From Amycolatopsis oliviviridis (lineage in GTDB: Bacteria; Actinomycetota; Actinomycetes; Mycobacteriales; Pseudonocardiaceae): 64,000 nucleotides of DNA. Below are positions 25,785 through 34,333 of this stretch, piece by piece; the first letter of the stretch is position 1, and each line of letters opens with the position of its first letter. Under the pieces are notes generated by a model that saw only the letters and a list, made by a program, of their open reading frames with translations, ran no database searches and had not been told where the DNA came from. The stretch lies in NCBI RefSeq assembly GCF_014654365.1, contig NZ_BNAY01000016.1, forward strand, positions 1-64,000, given 5' to 3'. Made by a program: the position numbers and the translations under genes.

Positions 25785-27032
25785 ATGGCGAGGTCTGTTT
25801 TGGCTCCCTTCTCATCACCTTCCCCGTCCACCACCGCGCACGTGCTCGTGATCGGCGCGGGCTTGGGCGGTCTCTGCCTGGCTCAGGGCTTGCGCCGCGC
25901 GGGCATCAGCACCGCCGTCTACGAACGCGACGCCTCGCCGGTGGCCCGCGCGCAGGGGCATCGCCTCCACCTCGACGCGAACGGCCGCCGGGCACTCGCG
26001 GCCACACTGCCGCCGGACCTGTTCGCGCTCCTCGGGGCGATGGCGGGCCGTCCGGCACCGCGGGTGAGCGGTTTCGACGAGCGGCTGCGTCCGGCCGGGG
26101 TGTTCGCACTGGACGAGGATCCGGTGCCGGACGACGTCATGCCGTCGCATGTGGTCATCGACCGGCGCATCCTGCGCCAGGTCCTCCTCGACGGCCTGGA
26201 CGAGGTCGTCGAATTCGGCAGGCGGTGTGTCGGTCACGAGGCCGACGGGGACACCGTCACGGCCTTCTTCTCCGACGGCGGCACCGCGCGGGGAACGTTG
26301 CTGGTGGCCGCCGACGGCGTCGGGTCGGTGATCCGGTCCCAGCGCCTCCCGCACGCCCGCGTGATCGACTCCGGTGCGCGGTTGATCTACGGGCGGGTTC
26401 CGCTGACGCCCGCCCTGCGCGCGGAATTGCCGCCCGCGATGTCCAGTGTCTTCAACTCCGTCGTCGGACCGGGACGACGGTTCCTCGGCATCGCGCCGGT
26501 CGAGTACCGGGAACGGCCCCGCGCGGCCGCGGCCCGGCTGGCCTCCCGAGTGGAGCTGGATCCGGCCGAGGACAGCCTCGCGGTCATGTTCGGACGGCGC
26601 CGCGAGTCGCTGGGCCTGTCCGACGAGGAACTGCTCACGGCGTCCGGCGAACGGCTGCGTGAGGTCGTGCTCGGACAGCTCGGCGGATGGCATCCCTTGC
26701 TGCGGCGCGTCGTCGCGGACTGGGACACGTCGACGCTGTATCCGATCACGGTGCGCGGCAGCGTCCCCGTGCCGCCGTGGCCGAGTTCCCCCGTCACCCT
26801 GCTCGGCGACGCCGTCCACGCGATGAGCCCGGCGGCCGGTGCCGGAGCGAACATGGCGTTGCGCGACGCGGCCGCGCTTTCCACCTCATTGGCCCGTGCC
26901 ACACCGGGAACCCCGCTCGTGGACCTGGTGCGGGACTACGAACGGGACATGATCGAGAAGGGGTTCGACGCGGTGAAGCGTTCGTCGGCGAACGGCGTGC
27001 GGATACTCGGGGAGGACCCGCTTCCCGAGTGA
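25785..27032 (+). CDS. FAD-dependent aromatic-ring-hydroxylase-type monooxygenase
   Basis: Group A flavin monooxygenase of 415 residues. The N-terminal dinucleotide motif VLVIGAGLGGLCLAQGLRRAG, the second FAD/NADPH motif LLVAADGVGSVIRSQ, and the third motif LLGDAVHAMSPAAGAGANMALRDA broken over the ADP-ribose pocket are all present. Enzymes of this family hydroxylate aromatic or polyketide substrates using NAD(P)H and oxygen, or act as Tet(X)-like drug-inactivating enzymes. No biosynthetic partners are adjacent. ATG at MARSVL is used; a GTG ten codons upstream is possible but lies inside a hairpin. Confidence 0.85.
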   Translation: MARSVLAPFSSPSPSTTAHVLVIGAGLGGLCLAQGLRRAGISTAVYERDASPVARAQGHRLHLDANGRRALAATLPPDLFALLGAMAGRPAPRVSGFDERLRPAGVFALDEDPVPDDVMPSHVVIDRRILRQVLLDGLDEVVEFGRRCVGHEADGDTVTAFFSDGGTARGTLLVAADGVGSVIRSQRLPHARVIDSGARLIYGRVPLTPALRAELPPAMSSVFNSVVGPGRRFLGIAPVEYRERPRAAAARLASRVELDPAEDSLAVMFGRRRESLGLSDEELLTASGERLREVVLGQLGGWHPLLRRVVADWDTSTLYPITVRGSVPVPPWPSSPVTLLGDAVHAMSPAAGAGANMALRDAAALSTSLARATPGTPLVDLVRDYERDMIEKGFDAVKRSSANGVRILGEDPLPE

Positions 27033-27218
27033 GCGGGAAGCCAAGGGCCGCCCGGAAAAGCGCATGGCGGCATTTTTCCGGTGGCGTCCCGGAGACCCCC
27101 GGCGAAACCCTGATGTGAACAGTCCACGGAATTCGAAACGAGAAGAACGCGGAACCGGCGACCGGACGAATTCGGCTTCGTCACCGATTCGTCCGGTCGC
27201 GCGCCGACGGGGGATCTC

Positions 27219-28013
27219 ATGCTGACGCGACGACCGTTTCCGATACGGAACGCATTCCTGAACGGATCGGGCGTTCTCGGCGCCGGAATGGCGCTGCTCT
27301 TGCTCGCCACCGCGTGTGGCGGTCCTGCCGCTCCACCGCCCTCCACTCCGCCGTCGTCTCCGGCGGTCACGACGACGGCACCCACGAGCACGACACCGGC
27401 TGTCGATCTTTCTTCGCTGCGCCAAGGAAAGATCCCGGCTGTATATCCCGAGCCGGACCTGAGCGGCCTGCCTCCCAAGCCGGCGGATTCCGCGCCACTG
27501 CGAGAGCGGATCGCCTGGGAAGCACTGAAGAAGGTGACCGACTTCGCCCATCGCGTCGATCCAGGGGCGCGCTCGTCCTGCCCCGCCTTCGACCCCGGTC
27601 GCACCACTCTGTTGACCTGTACCGTCACCTACCTCGGCGAGAAAAACGACTACGTCCTGCGCGACATCAAGTTCAAGGGCAACGGGTTGACCGACGGCCG
27701 CAGTGAACAGGGCATCGTCTCCTACACCGCGGAACCCACCGCCGGGCCGATCATCCACGACCAGGTCGAGGCCGTGCTGCGCTACCAGAACGGCACCGAG
27801 TACGCGGCCTGCGACATGCCCGAGCACGTGCGGTTCGCCTTCGACTCCACCCGGCGGCGGCCGTCGAGTTCGTCGGTCGAGGGCAAGTGGATCCACGTGC
27901 CCGGCATCTCCTGCCGCCAGCTGGACCCCGCGACCAAGACGATCCGCACCGTCCCTCTGGAACTCTACGAATTCGGCTCGCCCGTCCATCCCTCGTCGCG
28001 GACCGGCGGCTGA
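27219..28013 (+). CDS. Putative lipoprotein of unknown function
   Basis: Exported protein of 264 residues. Signal peptide with lipobox LLATACGG, followed by a Pro/Thr/Ser-rich linker of about 45 residues and a folded domain of about 190 residues with five cysteines (SSCPAF, LTCTVTY, ACDMPEHV, ISCRQL). The TCTVTYLGEKNDYVLRDIKF stretch is reminiscent of DUF4333-like secreted domains, but I would not assign a family. It stands alone, convergent with the TetR gene 34 bases downstream. Confidence 0.6.
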   Translation: MLTRRPFPIRNAFLNGSGVLGAGMALLLLATACGGPAAPPPSTPPSSPAVTTTAPTSTTPAVDLSSLRQGKIPAVYPEPDLSGLPPKPADSAPLRERIAWEALKKVTDFAHRVDPGARSSCPAFDPGRTTLLTCTVTYLGEKNDYVLRDIKFKGNGLTDGRSEQGIVSYTAEPTAGPIIHDQVEAVLRYQNGTEYAACDMPEHVRFAFDSTRRRPSSSSVEGKWIHVPGISCRQLDPATKTIRTVPLELYEFGSPVHPSSRTGG

Positions 28014-28047
28014 CCCGGGAGGCTTCGAGGACCGACGGCGAGTACTG

Positions 28048-28653
28048 TCAGCCGCCGAAGATCGTGATGGCCTGCTTCGCCAGCCACCGCTCGCTTTCGT
28101 CCCAGGTCCAGCCGCACTCCTTGACCAGGGTCCGCCACGCGTTGAACCCGAAGCAGAACCACAGCACGTCCGTCGCGTGCGAGACGTCGGCCGCCAGAAA
28201 GCCCTTGTCCCGCAAGGTTTCGGCGATCGAGGTCAACGCCTGCCGGTACGGGGTCGTGCTCTGGCGCCAGAGCAGCTCACCGTCCTCGTGCACCGGCAGC
28301 GCCGCGAAGAGGATCTCGATGACCTGCTGGGAGTTCTCGTTCCCCAGCCGGGTGCCGTGCGCGACCATCGCCACCGCCTCCGCCAGATCGCCGGTCCGAC
28401 GGACGGCTTCGACGACGGTGGCGGAGTCCGTTTTTTCGATCGATTCGCCGATGATGCGATGCAGCACGTCGGACTTGCCACCCGTGCTCGCGTACACCGT
28501 CTGCGGCGCGACGCCCGCCTCCTTGGCGATGTCGGCGACCGTCACCCGGGCGTACCCGTTGGCGGAGAACAGGTCCGTGGCCGCGCGCAGGATGTCCCGC
28601 CGGGTTTCGGCGGCGTCCCGCGCGCGGCGCGGCGAGTGGTACGGCCTTGTCAC
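28048..28653 (-). CDS. TetR-family transcriptional regulator
   Basis: Regulator of 201 residues. The helix-turn-helix is at the N-terminus (RRDILRAATDLFSANGYARV, then VADIAKEAGVAPQTVYAST), followed by an all-helical ligand domain. Starts at a GTG that overlaps the stop of the glycosyltransferase by four bases (GTGA), so it is the second gene of that operon. A 29-base palindrome at the operon's first codon is a good candidate for its own operator, implying autorepression relieved by a ligand, possibly the substrate of the glycosyltransferase. Confidence 0.9.
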   Translation of the reverse strand: MTRPYHSPRRARDAAETRRDILRAATDLFSANGYARVTVADIAKEAGVAPQTVYASTGGKSDVLHRIIGESIEKTDSATVVEAVRRTGDLAEAVAMVAHGTRLGNENSQQVIEILFAALPVHEDGELLWRQSTTPYRQALTSIAETLRDKGFLAADVSHATDVLWFCFGFNAWRTLVKECGWTWDESERWLAKQAITIFGG

Positions 28654-29771
28654 GGCTTCGTTTCCAGCGTCCCCACCACCTCGGTCGCGGCGGGCATCGC
28701 CGCGATCTCCTTGGCGATCATGCGCACGGACTCGCGAACGTTCACCTCCTCCAGCGCCGTCCGGACCGCGGCCAACGTCGCTTCCGGCGTCTGCGACGGC
28801 GGCATGAGGGCGATGCCCGCACCGGCGGCGGCGACCCGCTCGGCCTGGAAGAACTGGTCCGCGCCCTGCGGCAGCACGACCAGCGGCACAGCTTTCGCCA
28901 GCGCGGCGGACGTCGTGCCCGCGCCGCCGTGCGTCACCACCACGTCGACGCCGTCGAGCAGGTCGTCCATCGGCGTGAAGCCGGCGAACGTGATCCGCGA
29001 AGCATCGACGTCGAACTCCTCCGGCCGCGCGGCGAGCCCGAGCGTCACCACGATCTCGACGTCCAAAGTGGACAATGCGCGCAGCAGCGGGCTGAGTTGT
29101 GCCGGCCTGCTGAAGAAAGTCCCGAACGTCACCAGCACCCGGGGCCGCGACGACGGAGCGAGCTTCGCCGATTCGGTGCCCGGCTCCCGGAACGCCTCCG
29201 GCCGCAACGGCAGCCATCCTTCCGGCTGCCGCCATTCCTCGGCGCGCATCGACGCGGGCCACGTGTCCAGGAGCCATTTTCGGGGCCGCCACGGCAGCCC
29301 TCGCGACTCGTGCCGTGAACGCGCCATGGCGTCCATCGCGTCGGTGAACGGCGGCGGCAGCGGCGGCCCGAAGGCCAGGGTCGCGACCGGTGCGTCCGCC
29401 GAGGCCGCCACCAGCGGTCCCACGTAATCGCACAGCTCGGCCACGACGAGATCGGGGCGGAAATCCGCGGTGACGGCGAGCGCCTCGTCGGCGGTCAGAT
29501 CGACACGAGTCCCCGCGAAGAACTCGGCCACCGACTCGGGCGTGGGATCCATCGCCGGGTCGGCCCCGGTACGCCGCGCGACCTCGGCGAACAGCACATC
29601 CGGCAACGGACCGGCGGCCAGCAGTTCGAGGCCCTGCGCCGAGAGCACCGGCGCCATCCCGGCGGCGGTCAGCACGGCCACGTCGTGGCCCCGGTCCCGG
29701 AAGGCGCGTGCCAGCGGGAGCAACGGCAGCAGGTGACCGTGCTGCGGGACACTCGAGAAGAGGATTCGCAT
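28650..29771 (-). CDS. GT1-family glycosyltransferase (macrolide/UGT type)
   Basis: GT-B fold glycosyltransferase of 373 residues, similar to actinomycete natural-product and macrolide-inactivating glycosyltransferases. Conserved parts: SSVPQHGHLLPLLPLARAFR at the N-terminus with the acceptor-side His, and the donor-binding VVTHGGAGTTSAAL plus PQGADQFFQAERV in the C-terminal half. It would attach a sugar from a nucleotide donor to a small molecule. Co-transcribed with and probably repressed by the TetR gene that follows, an arrangement typical of self-protection or drug-modification pairs. Confidence 0.88.
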   Translation of the reverse strand: MRILFSSVPQHGHLLPLLPLARAFRDRGHDVAVLTAAGMAPVLSAQGLELLAAGPLPDVLFAEVARRTGADPAMDPTPESVAEFFAGTRVDLTADEALAVTADFRPDLVVAELCDYVGPLVAASADAPVATLAFGPPLPPPFTDAMDAMARSRHESRGLPWRPRKWLLDTWPASMRAEEWRQPEGWLPLRPEAFREPGTESAKLAPSSRPRVLVTFGTFFSRPAQLSPLLRALSTLDVEIVVTLGLAARPEEFDVDASRITFAGFTPMDDLLDGVDVVVTHGGAGTTSAALAKAVPLVVLPQGADQFFQAERVAAAGAGIALMPPSQTPEATLAAVRTALEEVNVRESVRMIAKEIAAMPAATEVVGTLETKP

Positions 29772-29799
29772 ATTGATCAGAGTACCCCTCTAACCAATA
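29771..29799. promoter_or_regulatory. 29-base palindrome abutting the glycosyltransferase start: candidate TetR operator
   Basis: On the minus strand TATTGGTTAGAG and CTCTGATCAATA form 12-base half-sites with ten matching positions around GGGTA. The last base of the site is the A of the ATG. Binding there would block transcription or initiation. TACTCT within it resembles a -10 box seven bases before the ATG. Together with the lack of a close ribosome site, that allows a leaderless transcript. Confidence 0.7.
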
Positions 29800-29879
29800 G
29801 ATGATCTAGCAAGCGGGTCACAGGCCGACCGGAGGCGCCCGCGGGACCGGGGCGTCGAGATCCGCGACCGGCCGGTACA

Positions 29880-30869
29880 TCACTGGTCCTCGGTCGCCGT
29901 GTCCCGCAAGAGATCCCGATAGCCGCGGATGGCCGAACGGATCTCCTGGAGGTAGTCGTCCGGCCCGAACGGCTGGGTGTGCGCCCCGAGATCGGCGATG
30001 TCGGCGGGCACTCCCACCGTCTCGACCGTCGCGCCGTAGGGCATCGCCACCGTGCGGATCGCGCCGGCTTCCTGGTAGGGAACGTAGATCGCGGTGGTGA
30101 TGAGCAGAACGTGGGCCTTCCACAAGGACTGCCGCCGCGGCCCCGCCCACCAGCCGAACGTGTCCGCCGTGTTGGCTCTCCGCACCGCGGGTTCACTGGA
30201 CGGCGCCGCGACGACCGAGAGGTCGGGCCGTCCCGGGAACCGGGCGACCGCCCAGTCTCCGTTGCCCGTCCGCCCGGACGCGGACCGGTTCACCTCGGGC
30301 TCACCCCTGAGGTCGAACGCCCGGGCCATCCCCAGCAGTATGGCGTCCATCTCGTTGCCCGCCGCGATGCCCAGGGCGGACGCGAGGTCCAGTTCGTCAC
30401 CGGCGAGTGGCCGGAAACCGCCGAGCGCCGTGACGTTGCCGAAGACGACACCACTGCGCGAGAGCTTCGCGGCATAGGCAGGCCGCACGAGGCACGCCCG
30501 GACGAGTCCGCCCAAGATGAGCACGTAGTCGTAGTACCGCCGGCTCGGAGGACGCGGCTCGACCAGGCCCAGCGCCGACGCCGTCGCCACCGCGGCACGC
30601 TTCTGAGCCGGCGTCAGGTTCGCGCGCACCGCCTGGTTGCGTTCGGCACCCCGCCGGAAGTTCCAGTGCTTGTCGGAGAGCTTGTCGAACCACCCGAACA
30701 GATCGTCGTCGCTGACATCGCGTGGCGGTGCCGCACCCCACTCCGCCGCCAGAGCCGTCAACGGCTCTGACCTGATCCACGCCCCGAGGGCAGCCCTCAT
30801 GCGTGCGCGTGCCTCGGACCGGGGTACGTCCGCCGACCAGGTGGGCGCCGCGACGCCGTTGCCCGCCAT
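29880..30869 (-). CDS. Uncharacterised protein, possibly DUF218/YdcF-like
   Basis: Cytosolic protein of 329 residues; start at the ATG eight bases after GGAGGG. Family not certain. The pattern YYDYVLILGGLVRACLVRPA, later GNEMDAILLGMARAF, then RRANTADTFGWWAG followed by KAHVLLITTAIYVPYQEAGA is reminiscent of the DUF218/YdcF fold: a leading strand with paired Gly, then an Asn-Thr pair, then a strand ending in Thr-x-x-Tyr/His. No membrane anchor is present, unlike many YdcF proteins. It is a single gene between the glycosyltransferase promoter and a divergent small gene. Role unknown. Confidence 0.5.
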   Translation of the reverse strand: MAGNGVAAPTWSADVPRSEARARMRAALGAWIRSEPLTALAAEWGAAPPRDVSDDDLFGWFDKLSDKHWNFRRGAERNQAVRANLTPAQKRAAVATASALGLVEPRPPSRRYYDYVLILGGLVRACLVRPAYAAKLSRSGVVFGNVTALGGFRPLAGDELDLASALGIAAGNEMDAILLGMARAFDLRGEPEVNRSASGRTGNGDWAVARFPGRPDLSVVAAPSSEPAVRRANTADTFGWWAGPRRQSLWKAHVLLITTAIYVPYQEAGAIRTVAMPYGATVETVGVPADIADLGAHTQPFGPDDYLQEIRSAIRGYRDLLRDTATEDQ

Positions 30870-31092
30870 CAGTTCGCCCTCCTTCGGGGGACGTGGATGA
30901 AACCGCCGGGCGTGGTCATCGATCACTACCTCCCTGGCGGGCGGATGCCATTCCTCCCGACGCTTGGATGCAGAGTCGCGCGCCGGTCCGGCGCGTTACA
31001 GAATTCGCCGAACGGCAGCGAGAGCGGAGAAGATCGAATTGCGTAACGCCGTGCGGACACCCGGCGACTCCCCAGCCGAACAGGAGGAAGCC

Positions 31093-31464
31093 GTGAAACT
31101 TCCACACGACATCGTCGAACTCGTGACCACTTACATCCGGGTCGAAATGCACGAGATCGGGCCGCCGCCCGGATATGACCCACGGCGGATCTACAATATG
31201 TACGCGCAGGCCACCGCGAATTCCGCCGAATTCCTCGCCGCCGTGGCCGCCGCCGTTCTCCCGGCGGGCGGCGAGGCGGCCCGCGGTGGCGCCCGTCTGG
31301 TGTGGGAATTGTTGTCAGTCGACCACTTCGACACGGACCGGAACGCGCGAGCCATGCTGATCGCGGGCGTGCGGTGGGCGCGGGCGACCCGCCGTCCCCT
31401 CGTGCCCTACGAAATGACTGCCGCCTTCACCGAGGATCGGATGGGCCAGGGTATTGAGGGGTAA
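31093..31464 (+). CDS. Small hypothetical protein, 123 residues
   Basis: Not recognised. GTG start chosen for the GGAGG five bases upstream. The protein is soluble: VKLPHDIVELVTTYIRVEMH, a Pro-rich turn (GPPPGYDPRRIYNMY), and Ala-rich helices. The acidic/helical make-up and lack of motif give no function. Divergent from the YdcF-like gene across about 220 bases. Confidence 0.5.
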   Translation: MKLPHDIVELVTTYIRVEMHEIGPPPGYDPRRIYNMYAQATANSAEFLAAVAAAVLPAGGEAARGGARLVWELLSVDHFDTDRNARAMLIAGVRWARATRRPLVPYEMTAAFTEDRMGQGIEG

Positions 31465-31508
31465 GGCGAAAAATGTCCTGCCCGCTCGCCGGGGTGCCTG
31501 CTTCGGAT

Positions 31509-31561
31509 GTTGTGAAAGCCACTTTCGCAACCTTCAACGTTGTGAAAGTGGCCTTCACAAC
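31509..31561. repeat. Hairpin GTTGTGAAAGCCACTTTCGCAAC with loop CTTCAAC
   Basis: Twenty-three-base arms agree at 21 positions and both differences would still pair as G-T in RNA. The loop and core are identical to the element at 14822-14868, and the flank CTTCGGATGTTGTGAAAG is shared with 56704-56720. Confidence 0.8.
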
Positions 31562-31613
31562 GCCGCCGACCCGCCAGGCCGCGCTGGGGCCGGACCGGAG
31601 CGGCGAGTGACAG

Positions 31614-31657
31614 GTGTGTGGAAATAGGGACATTCAACGTCCTCATTCTCACACACC
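31614..31657. repeat. Degenerate hairpin with the GGGACATTCAACGTCC core
   Basis: GTGTGTGGAAATAGGGAC and its partner ending in CACACAC surround ATTCAAC. Same core as 14601-14641 and 14678-14712. It lies 50 bases after the previous hairpin; at 14.6-14.9 kb the same two element types also sit together. Confidence 0.7.
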
Positions 31658-31697
31658 CGAGGACACAACGCGGCTGGCCGGCCGGACCTCGCTTCGG

Positions 31698-32009
31698 ATG
31701 TCCGATCTGGAGGGTGAGTCGAGGCCTCGCTGGAAGGGGGTTCCCGGTGGCGACGGGACCGGCCCCGAGGTCGCCGACGTGGTCCAGCTGGTCGACATGG
31801 TCAAGGTGGGCCGGATGATCGGTGTGCTGCCCCGTTCACTGATCGAGCCGATGAACGCCGGCGTGGTGTGCGTCCCGGTGATCGACGCACCACTCAGCCG
31901 CCTGGTACTCGCCTGGAACGAACAGGACCGCCGGCCGCTGGTCGCGTCGTTCGTGGCCGCCGCGCTGGAGGCCAAGCCGCACCAGGACTCCGTGGCCGCA
32001 TCACAGTAA
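31698..32009 (+). pseudogene. C-terminal remnant of a LysR-family regulator
   Basis: About 100 residues match the end of the LysR effector-binding domain: PRWKGVPGGDGTGPEVADVV, then a helix, GRMIGVLPRSLIEP, VVCVPVIDAPLSRLVLAWNE and a final helix. The N-terminal helix-turn-helix and the first two-thirds of the effector domain are missing, and the upstream sequence is dispersed repeats. Coordinates use the first in-frame ATG. It cannot bind DNA as encoded and is best treated as a relic. Confidence 0.75.
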
Positions 32010-32124
32010 GCCGCCGGAAAAAATCTCACCATCGCGGAGAAGCGGGACACTTTTATCGCAACTTCCCCCATTTCGGCTCGAATACGAGCTTGATTCGAAG
32101 CCGGGATGTGCGAAAGTCGAGCGT

Positions 32125-32436
32125 ATGTCCGACGAGCATTCGAAGAAAGCGTGTGACGACCGCCCGCGTTCCGTCGACGAGCTCGCTTTCGATCCGCAAT
32201 GGCGGATCACCCGGAGTTCCAGGAGCCGGCGATGGGTCACGGCCGAGTACCGGGCCACCGATCCCGAAGACCCGTGGGTCATCGGCCTCACGCCGATCGC
32301 GCACGACCTCGTCGCCGCCATCCTCTGGAAAGGCGACATCGTCACCGAACACGAACGGGGCTCGGAGACGGCCATGTGCGAGCTGGCCCGGCGCTGGATC
32401 GCACGACTGGGTGAGCAGTCCTTCGGCCCCGCCTGA
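32125..32436 (+). CDS. Small hypothetical protein, 103 residues
   Basis: Not recognised. Soluble, with a charged N-terminus and a compact WRITRSSRSRRWVTAEYRAT segment followed by TPIAHDLVAAILWKGD and a C-terminal helix. No ribosome site stands out, so the start is uncertain. The stop codon is inside a 38-base hairpin that also covers the stop of the convergent operon. Confidence 0.4.
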   Translation: MSDEHSKKACDDRPRSVDELAFDPQWRITRSSRSRRWVTAEYRATDPEDPWVIGLTPIAHDLVAAILWKGDIVTEHERGSETAMCELARRWIARLGEQSFGPA

Positions 32437-32468
32437 TCGTGATGGCCGGCAGGCCATCACGATCAGGC
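32431..32468. terminator. Bidirectional terminator containing both convergent stop codons
   Basis: GCCTGATCGTGATGGCC and GGCCATCACGATCAGGC are perfect 17-base arms around GGCA. The TGA of the plus-strand gene (32434-32436) and the stop of the minus-strand operon (32463-32465) both lie in the stem, so it would stop transcription from both sides, including the eight-gene biosynthetic operon. Confidence 0.85.
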
Positions 32469-32738
32469 GCCCGGATAGCTGTCTCGAACGGCGAAGGTCA
32501 CTTCGCCCACCAGTGCACGAGCAGCGTCCAGCGCGTTGTGGAGCGTGGCGATGTCACACTCCGTTCCGCGCTGCCGGAGTTCGATCAGGGAAACGGCGCA
32601 GGTGAGCGCGCTGTCGACGGCGGCCATGAGCGGATCACCGGACACTCTCAGCACGCCCCGGGCCCGCTCGACCGCGTCGACGGCACGCCCCACCTCGCTG
32701 CCGGTCCCGACGAGCGATTCCTCTTGTCGTATGACCAC
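32463..32738 (-). CDS. Small hypothetical protein at the end of the amino-acid operon
   Basis: Protein of 91 residues, all-helical in appearance, with two cysteines (LTCAVSL, GTECDIA). It starts four bases after the LysE exporter stop, so it is the eighth and last gene of the operon before the terminator. No motif suggests an enzymatic role; a small structural or regulatory accessory is as much as can be said. Confidence 0.5.
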   Translation of the reverse strand: MVIRQEESLVGTGSEVGRAVDAVERARGVLRVSGDPLMAAVDSALTCAVSLIELRQRGTECDIATLHNALDAARALVGEVTFAVRDSYPGA

Positions 32739-32742
32739 ACCG

Positions 32743-33363
32743 TCACACTCCCACCAAGGCCATGACTCCGAGTCCCAGCAAGATCACGCCTACCACCGAA
32801 TCCAACGATCGCTTGACGCGCGGCCGGTTCAGGAACGGGTGGAGACTTCCGGCGGCGAACGCGAACCCGAACAACCACAGGGCGCTCACCGTGACGTAGA
32901 TGGCGAAAAGCACGAGTTCGGCACCCAGGGCCGACGCGGCCGAGCCCGGGAGGAACTGCGGAAGGATCGACAGATAGAACAGGCCGATCTTCGGGTTCAG
33001 GCAATTCATCAGCAGCCCGCGCAGGAAGAAACCCGAGTTCCCGCGATCTTCGCGGCGCGGAGCCGGAGGCGCCGCCGACACCGCGGAACGCAAGGCCGTG
33101 ATCCCGAGCCAGACCAGGTAGAGCGCGCCGGCCACGGTGACGACCTGGAAAGCCACGCTGCCGTTGGCCAGCAGCGCCGACAGCCCCAGAACCGACGCGA
33201 CACCCCAGAGGACGATGCCGAGCAGGACCCCGCCGGCGGTGCGCACCGCCGCCGGACGTCCGGCGGCGGCACTCGTCTGGAGCAGCAGAGCCTGATCCGG
33301 CCCCGGAACGATGACGATGACCGCGGCCGCCGCCGTGAAAGTGAGCAAAGTGAAGCCAGTCAA
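32743..33363 (-). CDS. LysE/RhtB-family amino-acid exporter
   Basis: Inner-membrane exporter of 206 residues with six hydrophobic segments. The family signature VPGPDQALLLQTSAAAGRPA follows the first segment and the conserved LLMNCLNPKIGLFYLSILPQ follows the third. LysE/RhtB proteins expel amino acids and their analogues. Placed 32 bases after the transcarbamoylase in the same operon, it is the natural exporter for the non-protein amino acid that the upstream enzymes appear to make, and it would protect the producer. Confidence 0.88.
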   Translation of the reverse strand: MTGFTLLTFTAAAAVIVIVPGPDQALLLQTSAAAGRPAAVRTAGGVLLGIVLWGVASVLGLSALLANGSVAFQVVTVAGALYLVWLGITALRSAVSAAPPAPRREDRGNSGFFLRGLLMNCLNPKIGLFYLSILPQFLPGSAASALGAELVLFAIYVTVSALWLFGFAFAAGSLHPFLNRPRVKRSLDSVVGVILLGLGVMALVGV

Positions 33364-33395
33364 GCGGTCCCCCCGCGTCGTTCAGCCGAAAATGT

Positions 33396-34319
33396 TCACC
33401 GGGAGTCGCGGTAGATCCATTCCAGGATCGCCACCGCGCTGCCGTACTTCATCCGTGCCTGCTCCCAGGCGATCGAGCGGTCCCCGTCGAGCACCGATCC
33501 CTTGACCTCGTCACCGCGGTGCGCGGGCAGGTCGTGCATGAACACCGCGTCCGGCCACCGGGCCATGACCTCGTCGTCCACGTGGAACGGACGGAAGTCC
33601 TCCCGCCAGTCCGCGCTCGGCTTCGCCGTACCCGTGGTCTGCCAGCGAGTCGTGTAGACGACGTCGGCCGCGATCTCGGCCGAATCGAGGTCGTGGGTCT
33701 CGATGAACCGGGAAGCCGAGGCCGCGCCCTTTTCCTCCAGCGACCCGAGCAGGGCGGCATCGAGCCCGTACCCCTTCGGCGTGGCGAAAACCACCGTGAC
33801 ACCACGATAGGTACTGAGGATCTTTCCCAGCGCCGCGGCCGTGTTGTTCCCTTCGCCGACGTACAGCACCGACAATCCGTCCACTTGACCGAAGTGCCGA
33901 AGCATCGTCGCCGCGTCGCAGACGCCCTGAGTCGGGTGCTCCTGCGCGGCCATCGCGTTCACCACGGGCAATCCCCCGCTGCGGGCCACCAGCCGCATCT
34001 CTTCGAGCGGGCCCGCGGTGCGCATCACCAGCCCGTCGAGCATCGCGCCGAACATCCGGCCGGTGTCGTGCAGCGACTCACCGGTGTTGAGCTGAAGATC
34101 GCCGGGACCGTACGGGATGACCGAGGCGCCGAGCCGCAACGCCGCCGACGTGAACGCGGTCCGCGTGCGCGTCGAGGTCTTGGCGAAATAGATGCCGAGC
34201 ACTTTCCCGGACAGTTTCTGTTCCAGCCGCCCTTCCCGGGCGAGCACGTCGACCGACCGCTCGACGATCCCGTGCAGTTCTTCGGTGTCGACGTCATCGA
34301 GAGAAAGAAAACCGGCCAT
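33396..34319 (-). CDS. Ornithine-carbamoyltransferase-family enzyme with a non-ornithine acceptor site
   Basis: Transcarbamoylase of 307 residues. The carbamoyl-phosphate half is intact: STRTRTAFTSA and EHPTQGVCD. The amino-acid half is not that of ornithine transcarbamoylase: YTTRWQTTG stands where YTD.W.SMG is expected, and MHDLPAHRG replaces the HCLPA Cys motif that contacts the ornithine side chain. I infer that another amine accepts the carbamoyl group. With SbnA- and SbnB-like enzymes next door, L-2,3-diaminopropionate (giving albizziine, 2-amino-3-ureidopropionate) is the leading candidate. It lies 14 bases after the SbnA-like gene and 32 bases before the exporter. Confidence 0.85.
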   Translation of the reverse strand: MAGFLSLDDVDTEELHGIVERSVDVLAREGRLEQKLSGKVLGIYFAKTSTRTRTAFTSAALRLGASVIPYGPGDLQLNTGESLHDTGRMFGAMLDGLVMRTAGPLEEMRLVARSGGLPVVNAMAAQEHPTQGVCDAATMLRHFGQVDGLSVLYVGEGNNTAAALGKILSTYRGVTVVFATPKGYGLDAALLGSLEEKGAASASRFIETHDLDSAEIAADVVYTTRWQTTGTAKPSADWREDFRPFHVDDEVMARWPDAVFMHDLPAHRGDEVKGSVLDGDRSIAWEQARMKYGSAVAILEWIYRDSR

Positions 34320-34333
34320 GCTGCGCACCCCCG

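Noticed and set aside
33396..34319. Housekeeping argF
   Set aside because: Ornithine-contact motifs are replaced and the neighbours are not arginine genes.
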